Source: an uncultured Lachnospiraceae bacterium (GTDB lineage Bacteria; Bacillota; Clostridia; Lachnospirales; Lachnospiraceae). From it: a stretch of DNA of 39,658 nucleotides. A program made the position numbers and the translations under genes. The notes beneath the pieces are model-generated. The model was not told the origin of the DNA, searched no databases, and saw only the letters and a list, made by a program, of their open reading frames with translations. The stretch covers positions 1 through 39,658 of the forward strand of contig ONCT01000013.1 in the NCBI GenBank assembly GCA_900316395.1, given 5' to 3'. Shown here in pieces: positions 1 to 7,888 of this stretch (positions are counted from its first letter, which is position 1; every line of letters starts with the position of its first letter).

Positions 1-12
1 CTTGTTTAACGA

Positions 13-49
13 CCCTCGCTGCTGTCTCAACGGCAGCGGGGGACTTTTT
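13..49 (+). terminator. Intrinsic terminator of an absent upstream gene
   Basis: A 12-bp stem (13-24 with 31-42, two G-T wobbles) encloses the loop TCTCAA and is followed by ACTTTTTA. This is a standard intrinsic terminator for + strand transcription entering from outside the window. It is more GC-rich than the hairpins elsewhere in the window and belongs to the unusual first 299 bases. Confidence 0.6.
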
Positions 50-167
50 ATGATCGACACGGCAAGTACAGCCTTGAAAAATCTGCAAAAATGTGATATT
101 ATCATATCAGACCCCGCCGAACAGCGGGGAAAATGACACCGATACCAAGCTTTACATAGGTGATACG

Positions 168-257
168 ATGAAACATACGGACGAACAAGCAGCTGTGTCC
201 AAAGACCGCCGCATCTGGTTAAGCAGGATGCTGAATAAGATAATCCATGTACTTTAG
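168..257 (+). CDS. Small ORF of 29 codons, unknown, possibly from a mobile element
   Basis: An ATG at 168 opens 29 codons ending at TAG (255-257). The product is basic, with a DRRIWLSRMLNKI core. I do not recognise a family with certainty. It lies in the GC-rich first 299 bases, after a terminator (13-49) and a second perfect 6-bp hairpin (112-117 with 124-129). No strong Shine-Dalgarno site precedes it. In Firmicutes this position normally holds rpsF, the first gene of rpsF-ssb-rpsR, so this ORF and its flanks look inserted or mis-joined. A short leader ORF of a mobile-element gene is one possibility, but that is inference. It may also be non-coding. Confidence 0.3.
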   Translation: MKHTDEQAAVSKDRRIWLSRMLNKIIHVL

Positions 258-299
258 TACTCGGAGAAAAACGCTGAGTAATGAAACGGAGGTTCCAGC

Positions 300-749
300 G
301 TGAATAAGGTTATTTTAATGGGAAGACTGACTCGTGATCCTGAGGTTAGATACTCACAGGGACAGAATGGCGAGCAGATGGCAATTGCCAGATATTCGCT
401 TGCTGTTGACAGAAGACGTGCGAGAAACACCGGAGATGATCAACAGTCAGCTGATTTTATTAACTGTGTAGCATTTGGCAGACAGGGTGAGTTTGCTGAG
501 AAGTATCTTAAAAAAGGTACTAAGATAGCCGTAACAGGTCGTATTCAGACAGGAAGCTATACTAATAAGGATGGCCAGAAAGTTTATACGACAGATGTAG
601 TTATAGAGGAACAGGAATTTGCTGAAAGTAAAGGAAGTGGCGAGGGCAGTACAGGTTATACACCTAGAGAGAGTGCTCCGTCAGCTGCAGATGCAGGCGG
701 TTTTATGCCGATACCTGATGGTATCGAGGGAGACCTTCCTTTTAAGTAA
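300..749 (+). CDS. ssb: Single-stranded DNA-binding protein
   Basis: SSB of 149 residues coats single-stranded DNA in replication, repair and recombination and recruits partner proteins. The N-terminal OB fold starts with the family sequence NKVILMGRLTRDPEVRYS and includes the conserved INCVAFGRQGEFAEKYLKKG stretch. A glycine- and serine-rich linker leads to an acidic tip ending DLPFK, close to the canonical DxPF partner-binding tail. The start is a GTG at 300 preceded by ACGGAGG. It is followed after 61 bp by rpsR, as in the conserved rpsF-ssb-rpsR operon, but rpsF is missing upstream. Positions 1-299 are atypical, so the native promoter is not in this window. Confidence 0.97.
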   Translation: MNKVILMGRLTRDPEVRYSQGQNGEQMAIARYSLAVDRRRARNTGDDQQSADFINCVAFGRQGEFAEKYLKKGTKIAVTGRIQTGSYTNKDGQKVYTTDVVIEEQEFAESKGSGEGSTGYTPRESAPSAADAGGFMPIPDGIEGDLPFK

Positions 750-810
750 AATCCTTGATTCCAAAGAGGTTACAGCAATTTTGTTGTAATACTGAAGAAG
801 GAGGAGAAAA

Positions 811-1077
811 ATGCCTTATAATAAGTCAGAGCAGGGTGCTACTGCTCCAATGAAGAGAAGACCTATGCGTAGAAGAAAGAAAGTTTGTGTATTCTGCGCA
901 GATAAGAATAATGAAATCGATTACAAGGATGTAAATAAGCTTAGACGTTACATCTCAGAGCGTGGTAAGATTCTTCCTAGAAGAATTACAGGAAACTGTG
1001 CAAAGCATCAGAGAGCACTTACAGTTGCTATCAAGAGAGCTAGACACATCGCTCTTATTCCATACGTAGTTGAGTAA
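811..1077 (+). CDS. rpsR: 30S ribosomal protein S18
   Basis: An 88-residue S18, a small-subunit protein that binds with S6 on the 30S platform. The first 25 residues are a basic extension rich in Arg and Lys. The conserved core follows ([42 protein letters not shown] and a C-terminal [12 protein letters not shown]). A strong GAAGGAGGAG site precedes the ATG. It is the last gene of its operon, since an intrinsic terminator follows 18 bp downstream. Its codons are revealing: 4 of 4 Leu are CTT and 4 of 7 Ile are ATC, unlike ribosomal protein genes to the right of position 5800. Confidence 0.98.
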   Translation: MPYNKSEQGATAPMKRRPMRRRKKVCVFCADKNNEIDYKDVNKLRRYISERGKILPRRITGNCAKHQRALTVAIKRARHIALIPYVVE

Positions 1078-1095
1078 TCAATTATAAAAGCTATG

Positions 1096-1123
1096 AGCCC
1101 GACATTAATTTGCCGGGCTTTTA
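1096..1123 (+). terminator. Terminator of ssb-rpsR
   Basis: AGCCCG (1096-1101) pairs with CGGGCT (1114-1119) around an AT-rich loop, followed by TTTTATT. It closes the ssb-rpsR transcript before the dapL promoter. Confidence 0.85.
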
Positions 1124-1193
1124 TTGTACATGAAAATAAATCATTAAAGAGGATTTTTGGACGGTTTACTAAGGGAATATCTCTTTCTTAAAA

Positions 1194-1221
1194 TTGACAT
1201 AAAATGGGGTGAAATTATAAT
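1194..1221 (+). promoter_or_regulatory. SigA-type promoter for dapL
   Basis: Perfect TTGACA (1194-1199), a 16-bp spacer and perfect TATAAT (1216-1221). The expected start site near 1228 leaves an AT-rich untranslated leader of about 110 bases before dapL. I see no strong fold in that leader. Confidence 0.85.
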
Positions 1222-1339
1222 TTTCCCTTTAAATTGTCAGAAAATTGTGATACAATATTTAAATGTATTATGTTACAAATATATTACATATTAATACAAA
1301 ATTGTTAAATCTATTTTTATATAAAGGAGACAAATAATA

Positions 1340-2557
1340 ATGTTCAGAGTTAATGAGGACTATTTGAAGCTTCCGGGAAGCTACCTTTTTTCTACAATAG
1401 CTAAAAAGGTGTCTGCGTTCAGTACAGAAAATCCGGACAAGAAGATCATAAGGCTTGGTATTGGAGATGTTACTCAGCCATTATGTCCGGCTGTTATAAA
1501 GGCTCTTCACAGTGCGGTTGATGAGATGGCAGATGCATCAACATTTAAGGGTTATGCACCTGATCTTGGATATGATTTCCTTAGAAATACAATTGCACAG
1601 GAAGATTATAAGAGCAGAGGATGCGATATTGCAGCAGATGAGATTTTTGTAAGTGATGGTGCAAAATCTGATTCTGGTAATATCCAGGAGATATTCTCAA
1701 AGGATACAAGAATAGCTGTTTGCGATCCTGTTTATCCTGTATATGTTGATACAAATGTTATGGCAGGAAGAACAGGTACATATGACAGTACTACAGGTCT
1801 TTGGAGCAATGTAATTTATATGCCATGTACAGCGGAGAACGGATTCAGCCCTGAATTTCCAAAGGAAGTTCCTGATCTTATCTATCTTTGCTATCCTAAC
1901 AATCCTACAGGTGCTTCAATCACAAAGGATGAGCTCCAGAAGTGGGTTGATTATGCAAATAAGAACGGCTCGGTAATTGTTTATGATGCGGCTTATGAAG
2001 CATATATTTCAGAGGAAAATGTTCCTCATTCTATATATGAATGCGAAGGCGCAAGAACATGTGCAATCGAAATAAGAAGTTTTTCAAAGAATGCCGGATT
2101 TACAGGAACACGTCTTGGATTCACAGTTATTCCTAAGGATATCAAGACAGCTGACGGCGTAACACTTCATCAGCTTTGGGCAAGAAGACACGGTACAAAG
2201 TTCAACGGAGCTCCTTATATCGTTCAGAAGGCCGGTGAAGCAGTATATTCTGCTGAAGGAAAAGCTGAGACAAAGAGCCAGATTGCATATTACATGAATA
2301 ATGCAAAATATATATATGACGGACTTAAGGCTGCAGGATACAGTGTTTACGGTGGTGTAAATGCTCCATATATCTGGCTTAAGACACCAAATAATATGAC
2401 ATCTTGGGAATTCTTTGATTTCCTTCTTGATAAGGCAAATGTTGTTGGTACACCTGGTTCAGGATTCGGACCAAGCGGTGAAGGATACTTCAGACTGACA
2501 GCATTTGGAAGCTACGAAAATACAGTCGAAGCTATTGACAGAATCAAAGCTATTTAA
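1340..2557 (+). CDS. dapL: LL-diaminopimelate aminotransferase
   Basis: A PLP enzyme of 405 residues that transaminates tetrahydrodipicolinate to LL-diaminopimelate. It is the one-step bypass in lysine and peptidoglycan synthesis used by many Clostridia, plants and Chlamydia. It is a fold-type I aminotransferase. Visible family motifs are [11 protein letters not shown] near residue 40, the [14 protein letters not shown] substrate loop, [11 protein letters not shown], and [14 protein letters not shown], which carries the Schiff-base lysine. The length matches the family (about 400-410). An AAAGGAG site precedes the ATG. It has its own consensus promoter at 1194-1221 and lies 44 bp upstream of the lysozyme gene with no terminator between, so the two may be co-transcribed. 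Confidence 0.96.
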   Translation: MFRVNEDYLKLPGSYLFSTIAKKVSAFSTENPDKKIIRLGIGDVTQPLCPAVIKALHSAVDEMADASTFKGYAPDLGYDFLRNTIAQEDYKSRGCDIAADEIFVSDGAKSDSGNIQEIFSKDTRIAVCDPVYPVYVDTNVMAGRTGTYDSTTGLWSNVIYMPCTAENGFSPEFPKEVPDLIYLCYPNNPTGASITKDELQKWVDYANKNGSVIVYDAAYEAYISEENVPHSIYECEGARTCAIEIRSFSKNAGFTGTRLGFTVIPKDIKTADGVTLHQLWARRHGTKFNGAPYIVQKAGEAVYSAEGKAETKSQIAYYMNNAKYIYDGLKAAGYSVYGGVNAPYIWLKTPNNMTSWEFFDFLLDKANVVGTPGSGFGPSGEGYFRLTAFGSYENTVEAIDRIKAI

Positions 2558-2600
2558 GCTAATTTTATATACGCAGATATTTTACGTGCAGGGGGTTTTT

Positions 2601-4112
2601 ATGAAAAAAGCTTTTAACAGAGTTATCGGATTTATATTGGCGGTAGCAATCGTTTTAACAACGGTTATACAGGGTAAGACAGTTAAAGCGGCTACTCCGA
2701 TAGCAGATGGTAGAGGAAGAACTCATGATCACAGATTTGACGATTATGAACGAGTAGATGGAATCGACGTTTCATATGCTCAGGGTGATATTGATTGGAA
2801 GAAAGTAAAAGCGGCCGGAATTAAATTTGCATTTATCAGAGTCGGCGGTAGAGGTTACGGTCTTCCGGGGAATATGTATTTTGATGAAACATATATGGAC
2901 AATGTTAAGGGAGCGCTTGAGAATGGTATAGAGGTTGGACTTTATTTCTTCTCTCAGGCACTTACAGAGAAAGAAGCAGCTGATGAAGCAAAACAGTTGC
3001 TTGAATATCTCCATCCTAAGCAGGGAACATATCCACAGCTTAGAGGAGGAATTCCTCAGTATCTTAACAGAATCACACTTCCTATCGTTATGGACTATGA
3101 GTACAGTCCAAGCCAGAGTGGTAGATTTTTACATCATACACTCAGTAAATCACAGGCAACAAAAAATGTAGAAGCTTTCGTGAAGGTTATAAAGGGTGCA
3201 GGATACAGACCTTGTCTTTATGCGAGTGCTTCATTCCTTGAGGATCAGGTTGATGCAGACAGAATAAGTACTATGGCTGATATCTGGCTTGCTCATTACA
3301 CTGATGCTACTGATTATGATAAAGATTATACATATTGGCAGTATACAAGTATCGGTCGTATCGATGGTATCGATGAATATGTTGACCTTGATGTATGGTA
3401 TACAAAGGTTAAGAAAAGTAATGTTCAGTGTGTTAAGGACACTTACAAAGGTGTGACAGGATGGTATGCTGAAAGAAACGGAAAGATTCTTCCGAACTAT
3501 ACAGGTTTTGCAAAGAACTCAAATGGATGGTTCTATGTTAAAAACGGAAAAGTTGATTTCTCTATAAGTAATGTTATTAAGGGAGAGATTAATGGAAGAA
3601 GCGGCTGGTGGCATGTTAAAAATGCTAAAGTTATTTTCTCTGATACTGTCGCGAAAAATGAATATGGCTGGTGGCGTATAAGAGACGGTAAAGTTGATTT
3701 CGATTATACCGGAGCATCCAAGAATGAATACGGCTGGTGGAGAATTGTCGGCGGTAAAGTTGACTTCCAGTGTAATTCAGTAATCAAAAATGAAAATGGT
3801 TGGTTCAGATGCAAAGGCGGAAAGGTAGACTTTGGATTTAACGGACTTGCCAGAAATGAATACGGCTGGTGGTACTGCCGAACAGGTAAAGTTGATTTCA
3901 GTTACTGCGGACTTGCCAAGAATGAATATGGTTGGTGGTACGTAAAGGACGGTAGAGTAAGATTTGACTTTAACGGAATGGCTGAAAACCAGTACGGAAC
4001 ATTCCTTTGCAGAAACGGAAAAGTTGATTTCAATTATACAGGTATGTTCTATAGTAACTATGGTTATAGCTGCTATGTTGTAAATGGACGCGTGGTAGAT
4101 GTTTATTATTAA
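2601..4112 (+). CDS. Secreted GH25 (lysozyme-like) muramidase with C-terminal repeats
   Basis: A 503-residue secreted protein. I place the start at ATG 2601 (MKKAFNRVIGF) rather than further upstream inside dapL, because it follows GCAGGGGG and begins a signal peptide (KK, a hydrophobic core, cleavage near VKA). A glycoside hydrolase family 25 domain follows, with GIDVSYAQGDIDWKKVKAAG, GLYFFSQALTEKEAADEA, the catalytic-type segment IVMDYEY, and YASASFLED and TYWQYTS. Such enzymes cut the MurNAc-GlcNAc bond of peptidoglycan. From about residue 285 to the end there are about ten units of roughly 21-22 residues of the form GWWyvkdGKVDFdytGlaKNEY, probably a cell-wall-binding array. A role in wall turnover or attack on competitors is inference. 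Confidence 0.9.
   Translation: MKKAFNRVIGFILAVAIVLTTVIQGKTVKAATPIADGRGRTHDHRFDDYERVDGIDVSYAQGDIDWKKVKAAGIKFAFIRVGGRGYGLPGNMYFDETYMDNVKGALENGIEVGLYFFSQALTEKEAADEAKQLLEYLHPKQGTYPQLRGGIPQYLNRITLPIVMDYEYSPSQSGRFLHHTLSKSQATKNVEAFVKVIKGAGYRPCLYASASFLEDQVDADRISTMADIWLAHYTDATDYDKDYTYWQYTSIGRIDGIDEYVDLDVWYTKVKKSNVQCVKDTYKGVTGWYAERNGKILPNYTGFAKNSNGWFYVKNGKVDFSISNVIKGEINGRSGWWHVKNAKVIFSDTVAKNEYGWWRIRDGKVDFDYTGASKNEYGWWRIVGGKVDFQCNSVIKNENGWFRCKGGKVDFGFNGLARNEYGWWYCRTGKVDFSYCGLAKNEYGWWYVKDGRVRFDFNGMAENQYGTFLCRNGKVDFNYTGMFYSNYGYSCYVVNGRVVDVYY
3450..4106 (+). repeat. About ten tandem GWW/GKVDF protein repeats
   Basis: Within the lysozyme gene, a unit of about 63-66 bp recurs in frame. Each unit starts with GWW or GWF, has GKVDF about 8 residues later, and ends with KNEYG or a variant. 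The middle units are most alike at the DNA level (aatgaatacggctggtgg recurs). The first and last units have diverged. One unit is longer because of an added GEINGRS. Confidence 0.85.
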
Positions 4113-4118
4113 ATTCAC

Positions 4119-4147
4119 TTTACAAAGTGGAGAATCTATCATATAAT
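4119..4147 (+). promoter_or_regulatory. Promoter of the T-box aspS transcript
   Basis: TTTACA (4119-4124), a 17-bp spacer and TATAAT (4142-4147), starting just after the lysozyme stop codon. Transcription would begin near 4154 and read through the T-box leader. Confidence 0.75.
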
Positions 4148-4189
4148 CTATGAATATTATGGGTGAATGTTCAGATTTCACTTAAAAAA

Positions 4190-4453
4190 GATAAAAGCTG
4201 TGAAGGAGACGGAACACAGAAAGACATTGCAGGGATCGATGGTCATGGACTGGAAGCCATCGAATGAAAAACTGTGAAACCTAACACTCCGGAGCCGGTA
4301 TGAAGAAAAGCTTACCCGTAAGTAACGCGTTAAGTACGATTTGAGAGAATATTTTTTCATGATATTATATTATGGAAGATATTAATGCGGGTGGTACCGC
4401 GGAAATTATGATTTTCCGTCCCGGGATGCTGTAGAGGTGTCCCGGGATTTTTT
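4190..4453 (+). promoter_or_regulatory. T-box riboswitch leader of aspS, specifier read as AAC (Asn)
   Basis: The T-box bulge sequence GGGTGGTACCGCGG is at 4389-4402. It is followed by a transcription terminator (4419-4453) that competes with the antiterminator. Stem I is readable: CACAG pairs with CTGTG (4272-4276), an upper arm has CGATGG pairing with CCATCG, and GGAG pairs with CTCC (4287-4290) below the specifier loop. In the loop, the triplet immediately before A-CTCC is AAC at 4283-4285. By analogy with known leaders (codon, then A, then the lower stem) this is the specifier and would sense uncharged tRNA-Asn rather than tRNA-Asp. The T-box assignment is firm and the codon assignment is moderately sure. 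Confidence 0.9.
4419..4453 (+). terminator. T-box regulated terminator
   Basis: Two copies of the palindrome TCCCGGGA (4419-4426 and 4440-4447) pair around a 13-base loop, followed by TTTTTT (4448-4453). Binding of uncharged tRNA to the T-box bulge would favour the antiterminator and let RNA polymerase continue into aspS. Confidence 0.9.
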
Positions 4454-4504
4454 ATGAAATAAAATATACCGGGATCAAGAAAGTTTAGAATCAGGAGTAG
4501 AGAA

Positions 4505-5797
4505 ATGGATATCAAAAACATTTACAGAGACAAAACAATTGATAAGATGACAGAAGCAGACGTAGGAAGTGAAGTAAGACTTGCCGGATGGGTAGAGAAT
4601 ATTCGTGACCATGGTGGAGTTTCATTCATCGACCTTCGTGATATGTACGGAGTTATGCAGGTTGTTCTTCGTGATACTGCACTTCTTGACGGAATCTCAA
4701 GAGAGCAGGCAATCTCTGTTAAGGGACTTGTTGAGCACAGAGATGAAGAGACATATAACCCAAAGATCCCTACAGGAACTATAGAAGTTGAAGCTCATAC
4801 AATCGACATCCTCGGAAAAGTATATGAGCAGCTTCCTTTTGAAATCATGACATCTAAAGAAGTAAGAGAAGATGTAAGACTTAAGTATCGTTATCTTGAT
4901 CTTAGAAATGAAAGAGTTAAGGACAATATCCTTTTCAGATCTAAGGTTATCAGCTTCCTCAGAAAGAAGATGGAAGACATGGGATTTGTTGAAATTCAGA
5001 CACCTATCCTTTGTGCTTCTTCACCTGAAGGCGCAAGAGATTATATCGTTCCTTCAAGAAGATATAAGGGTAAGTTCTATGCGCTTCCACAGGCACCTCA
5101 GCAGTATAAGCAGCTTCTCATGGTTTCAGGTTTTGATAAATATTTCCAGATTGCACCTTGTTTCAGAGATGAGGATGCAAGAGCTGACCGTTCACCTGGA
5201 GAGTTCTATCAGCTTGATTTCGAAATGAGTTTTGCAACTCAGGAAGATGTATTTAAGATCGGTGAGGAAGTTCTTACAGCAACATTTAAGGAATTTGCTC
5301 CTGAAGGATTTGAAGTAACAGAAGCTCCATATCCTATCATCAGCTATAAAGAAGCGATGCTTAAGTTCGGTTCTGATAAGCCGGACCTAAGAAACCCGCT
5401 TAGAATCATTGATCTTTCAGAATTTTTTGAGAGATGTACATTTAAGCCTTTCCACGGAAAGACTGTACGTGCTATCAATGTCCCAAGAAAGCTTTCAAAG
5501 GGTCAGCATGAGAAGATGCTTAAGTTTGCTACAGGAATCGGTATGGGCGGACTTGGTTATCTTGAAGTTCTTGAAGATGGAAGTTATAAGGGACCTATCG
5601 ATAAATTTATTCCTGATGAACTTAAGGAAGAACTTAGAGAGAAGGCAAGTTTAAATATCGGAGATACTATTTTCTTCATAGCTGATAAGGAAGCTCAGGC
5701 AGCTAACTTTGCAGGTCAGATCAGAAATGAACTCGGTGCAAGACTTGATCTTATCGAGAAAAATGCATATAGATTCTGCTATATTAATGATTTCCCT
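4505..5797 (+). pseudogene. aspS: Aspartyl-tRNA synthetase, truncated at a sequence junction
   Basis: Class II AspRS charges tRNA-Asp (and tRNA-Asn if non-discriminating). AGGAG precedes ATG 4505. The OB-fold anticodon domain has GWVENIRDHGGVSFIDLRD. Catalytic motif 1 (GFVEIQTP), the LPQAPQQYKQLLM loop and motif 2 (CFRDEDARADR, EFYQLDFE) follow, then the bacterial GAD insertion. AspRS identity ends at YINDFP, residue 431. Bacterial AspRS has about 590 residues and continues here with the rest of the catalytic domain, including motif 3. The reading frame stays open for 75 more codons to 6025, but these are the reverse complement of the neighbouring gene. As written the protein cannot work. His36 matches the residue typical of non-discriminating AspRS. 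It is more likely a mis-join than a true pseudogene. Confidence 0.93.
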
Positions 5798-6448
5798 ATT
5801 AAGAGCACTTGCCTCAGTGTAACTAAGCTCTTCAGACGCAAGCATATCAGGAATGGCAGAAGACAATTCCGATATCATATTCATTACAGAAGCCTGGTTA
5901 GCCTTGTAATTCTCGAACTGACTTGCCAGCTGAGGATTAACCTCTATGCCAAGCTTACTCATTTGAATAATGGTAGCCACATCAATGTTGCTATTAGTGT
6001 TAACTACTCTTGCCATTTCATTTAGAGAGTTAGAATCAATTGGCATCTGTTCTCTCATCATATTATTAACCATATTAACATTTCTCTCATTAACAGCAAG
6101 ATTAGCAGAATCAAGCGCGTTAAGAAGAGTTGGATTGTTCATGGCATTATTGGAAATTGGTTTGATCTGAATGGTGTTACCATCATTAGATTTTACCTGA
6201 AAAAAAACAGACTGTCCTTGCTCTAACAGAATATCCTTCGCAAGAGTTGCTGTAATATTCTGTCCACTGCTCAGACCGAGAATTACGGTATTACCTTTTA
6301 CTGAATTAACTGTGCCTTCAAATACCTGACCGGCAGTGAGCTTCTGCACAGTTGAAACTAACTGCTCCACACCTTGTGACTTAGTAGATATCTCTCCGCC
6401 TGATGCAAGATTATTATTGTATTGATTAACAAGATTAGATATCTGCAT
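5798..6448 (-). CDS. FliK-like (flagellar hook-length control type) protein, 3' end missing
   Basis: About 217 residues remain of a protein starting MQISNLVNQYNNN at ATG 6448. Residues 30-100 (TAGQVFEGTVNSVKGNTVILGL..GQNITATL..GQSVFFQVKS..TIQIKPI) resemble the middle domain of Lachnospiraceae FliK or hook-length control-like proteins. The rest is Asn-rich and helical. It lies 9 bp after rnhB in the same orientation. Near 5798-5805 it meets the reversed aspS sequence. Codons downstream of that point continue to 5651 in frame but encode antisense aspS, so the true C-terminus is lost. The family call rests on the overall pattern and is tentative. Confidence 0.6.
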
Positions 6449-6457
6449 AGTTTAACC

Positions 6458-7225
6458 TCATACAAAGTTCCTAATGAATTTATCACGATGAACCGGTGTC
6501 CTGCCAAGTGTCTTAAGAGCATTAATGTGCTCCTTAGTTCCATATCCTTTATTGTCCTTGAAACCATATCCAGGATATATACTATCTAATTCAACCATTA
6601 TTCTATCTCTTGTAACCTTGGCAATAATAGACGCAGCTGCAATAGATATGGACTTAGCATCACCTTTGACAATAGGAACCTGCTTAATTGTAACCTCTGG
6701 AATTCTTACAGCATCAACAAGTAATAAATCAGGCTTAACCTCTAATTTATCAATTGCCTGTCTCATTGCTTCATGTACAGAAAGAGATATATTATCTGTC
6801 TCATTAATTGACTCCACACTAACAATTCCAACAGATGCTGCAACAGCCTTTTCCATTATTTCATCATAGAGCTTCTCTCTTCTTGTTTCGGATAATTTCT
6901 TAGAATCATTAATATAGTAGATTAGAAGGTCCTTCGGTAATATAACAGCCCCTGCAACAGTAGGACCAGCAAGAGGCCCACGACCTACTTCATCTATTCC
7001 ACATATATATTCATATTCGCTATATTTCTTCTCAAATTCAGTCATCTTCAATACACGAGCTCGTTCATGCTGAAGCTTAACCATCTTCTTTTGAGCTTGT
7101 GATATTATCTTAGATACACCCGGTCTTCCGTCCTTAATATATTCATCAATAAAAGCCGGAAGCATTGCATCAGAAGTATCCTTATATTCATCCTGAATCT
7201 GTCTGATTGATTTCTCATTATCCAT
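6458..7225 (-). CDS. rnhB: Ribonuclease HII
   Basis: RNase HII (255 residues) nicks 5' of ribonucleotides in DNA and starts ribonucleotide excision repair. A family-specific N-terminal extension of about 70 residues, as in Bacillus, precedes the catalytic core. The core contains GIDEVGRGPLAGP (Asp78 and Glu79 are metal ligands), NDSKKLSETRRE, LLVDAV, GDAKSISIAAASIIAKVTRD and GYGTKEH. An AGGTAG site precedes ATG 7225. The gene follows lepB by 9 bp in the rplS-lepB-ylqF-lepB-rnhB series, a common Firmicute order. Confidence 0.97.
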   Translation of the reverse strand: MDNEKSIRQIQDEYKDTSDAMLPAFIDEYIKDGRPGVSKIISQAQKKMVKLQHERARVLKMTEFEKKYSEYEYICGIDEVGRGPLAGPTVAGAVILPKDLLIYYINDSKKLSETRREKLYDEIMEKAVAASVGIVSVESINETDNISLSVHEAMRQAIDKLEVKPDLLLVDAVRIPEVTIKQVPIVKGDAKSISIAAASIIAKVTRDRIMVELDSIYPGYGFKDNKGYGTKEHINALKTLGRTPVHRDKFIRNFV

Positions 7226-7234
7226 ACAAACTAC

Positions 7235-7888
7235 CTATTTATCCGTCAAAGTTGTAATCTCATCAAATGGGTAAATTCTACAAAGTGCCCGTCCTGTAAA
7301 ATGTGAACCCTTAATCGGCCCCACATTGGCAAAACGACTATCACTAGAATTATTACGATTGTCTCCCATTACAAAATACTCATCCTCACCCAGCGTAAGG
7401 GGTTCCGCCGCAATTCCAGGATTACTTATCCTTGCCAAGCCATAATGCTCATCAAGCTTAACACCATTGATAAATATATTACCATCATAATCAATATAAA
7501 CTGTCTCCCCTGGAAGACCAATTATTCTCTTAATGTAATATGTCTTACTAAAGAATGAATTAGAAGAACCTGGTCCTTCATAAGGGAACACAACAATATC
7601 GAATCTCTCTGGGTCTGAGAATCTGTATGTTAACTTATCAACAATTAGGTTGTCTCCATCACTTAATGTAGCTTCCATTGATGAGCCACTAACTCTTGTT
7701 CTTTGTCCTAAAAAATGTAAGATACAGAAGGTAATTCCAATTATTACAAGAAAATATATAAATAGCTTTAGCACGTCCTTCTTAGTGATTTTCTCTTTGT
7801 TATCCTTATCACCATTCTTACCATCTTCATTATTATCTTCATTCACATTTACATTTTTGTTATATAACACATCTTCTTTTCTAGGCAT
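7235..7888 (-). CDS. lepB: Signal peptidase I
   Basis: A type I signal peptidase that removes signal peptides from exported proteins on the outer face of the membrane. I choose ATG 7888 (MPRKEDVLYN) over the ATG at 7897, because AAGAAGG abuts the earlier ATG but is 9 bases from the later one. With that start its first codon overlaps the ylqF stop by 8 bp, which suggests translational coupling. The Asn/Asp/Lys-rich cytoplasmic N-terminus is followed by one transmembrane helix (near residues 40-60), the catalytic-serine motif GSSMEATL, the catalytic-lysine motif YYIKRIIGLPGE, and GDNRNNSSDSR. It is the second of two paralogues flanking ylqF. Confidence 0.95.
   Translation of the reverse strand: MPRKEDVLYNKNVNVNEDNNEDGKNGDKDNKEKITKKDVLKLFIYFLVIIGITFCILHFLGQRTRVSGSSMEATLSDGDNLIVDKLTYRFSDPERFDIVVFPYEGPGSSNSFFSKTYYIKRIIGLPGETVYIDYDGNIFINGVKLDEHYGLARISNPGIAAEPLTLGEDEYFVMGDNRNNSSDSRFANVGPIKGSHFTGRALCRIYPFDEITTLTDK

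Noticed and set aside
2505..2600. Upstream extension of the lysozyme reading frame
   Set aside because: It lies partly inside dapL, and the signal peptide and ribosome site fix the start at 2601.
3777..4360. Open frames on the - strand across the lysozyme repeats and the T-box
   Set aside because: They are antisense to the repeats, or lie across the structured leader RNA, and have no ribosome site or family features.
5651..5797. C-terminal part of the FliK-like frame
   Set aside because: These codons are antisense to well-conserved aspS and cannot be native to the FliK-like protein.
5798..6025. C-terminal extension of aspS, 75 codons open after residue 431
   Set aside because: It has no AspRS similarity and is the exact antisense of the FliK-like reading frame, so it is a by-product of the junction.
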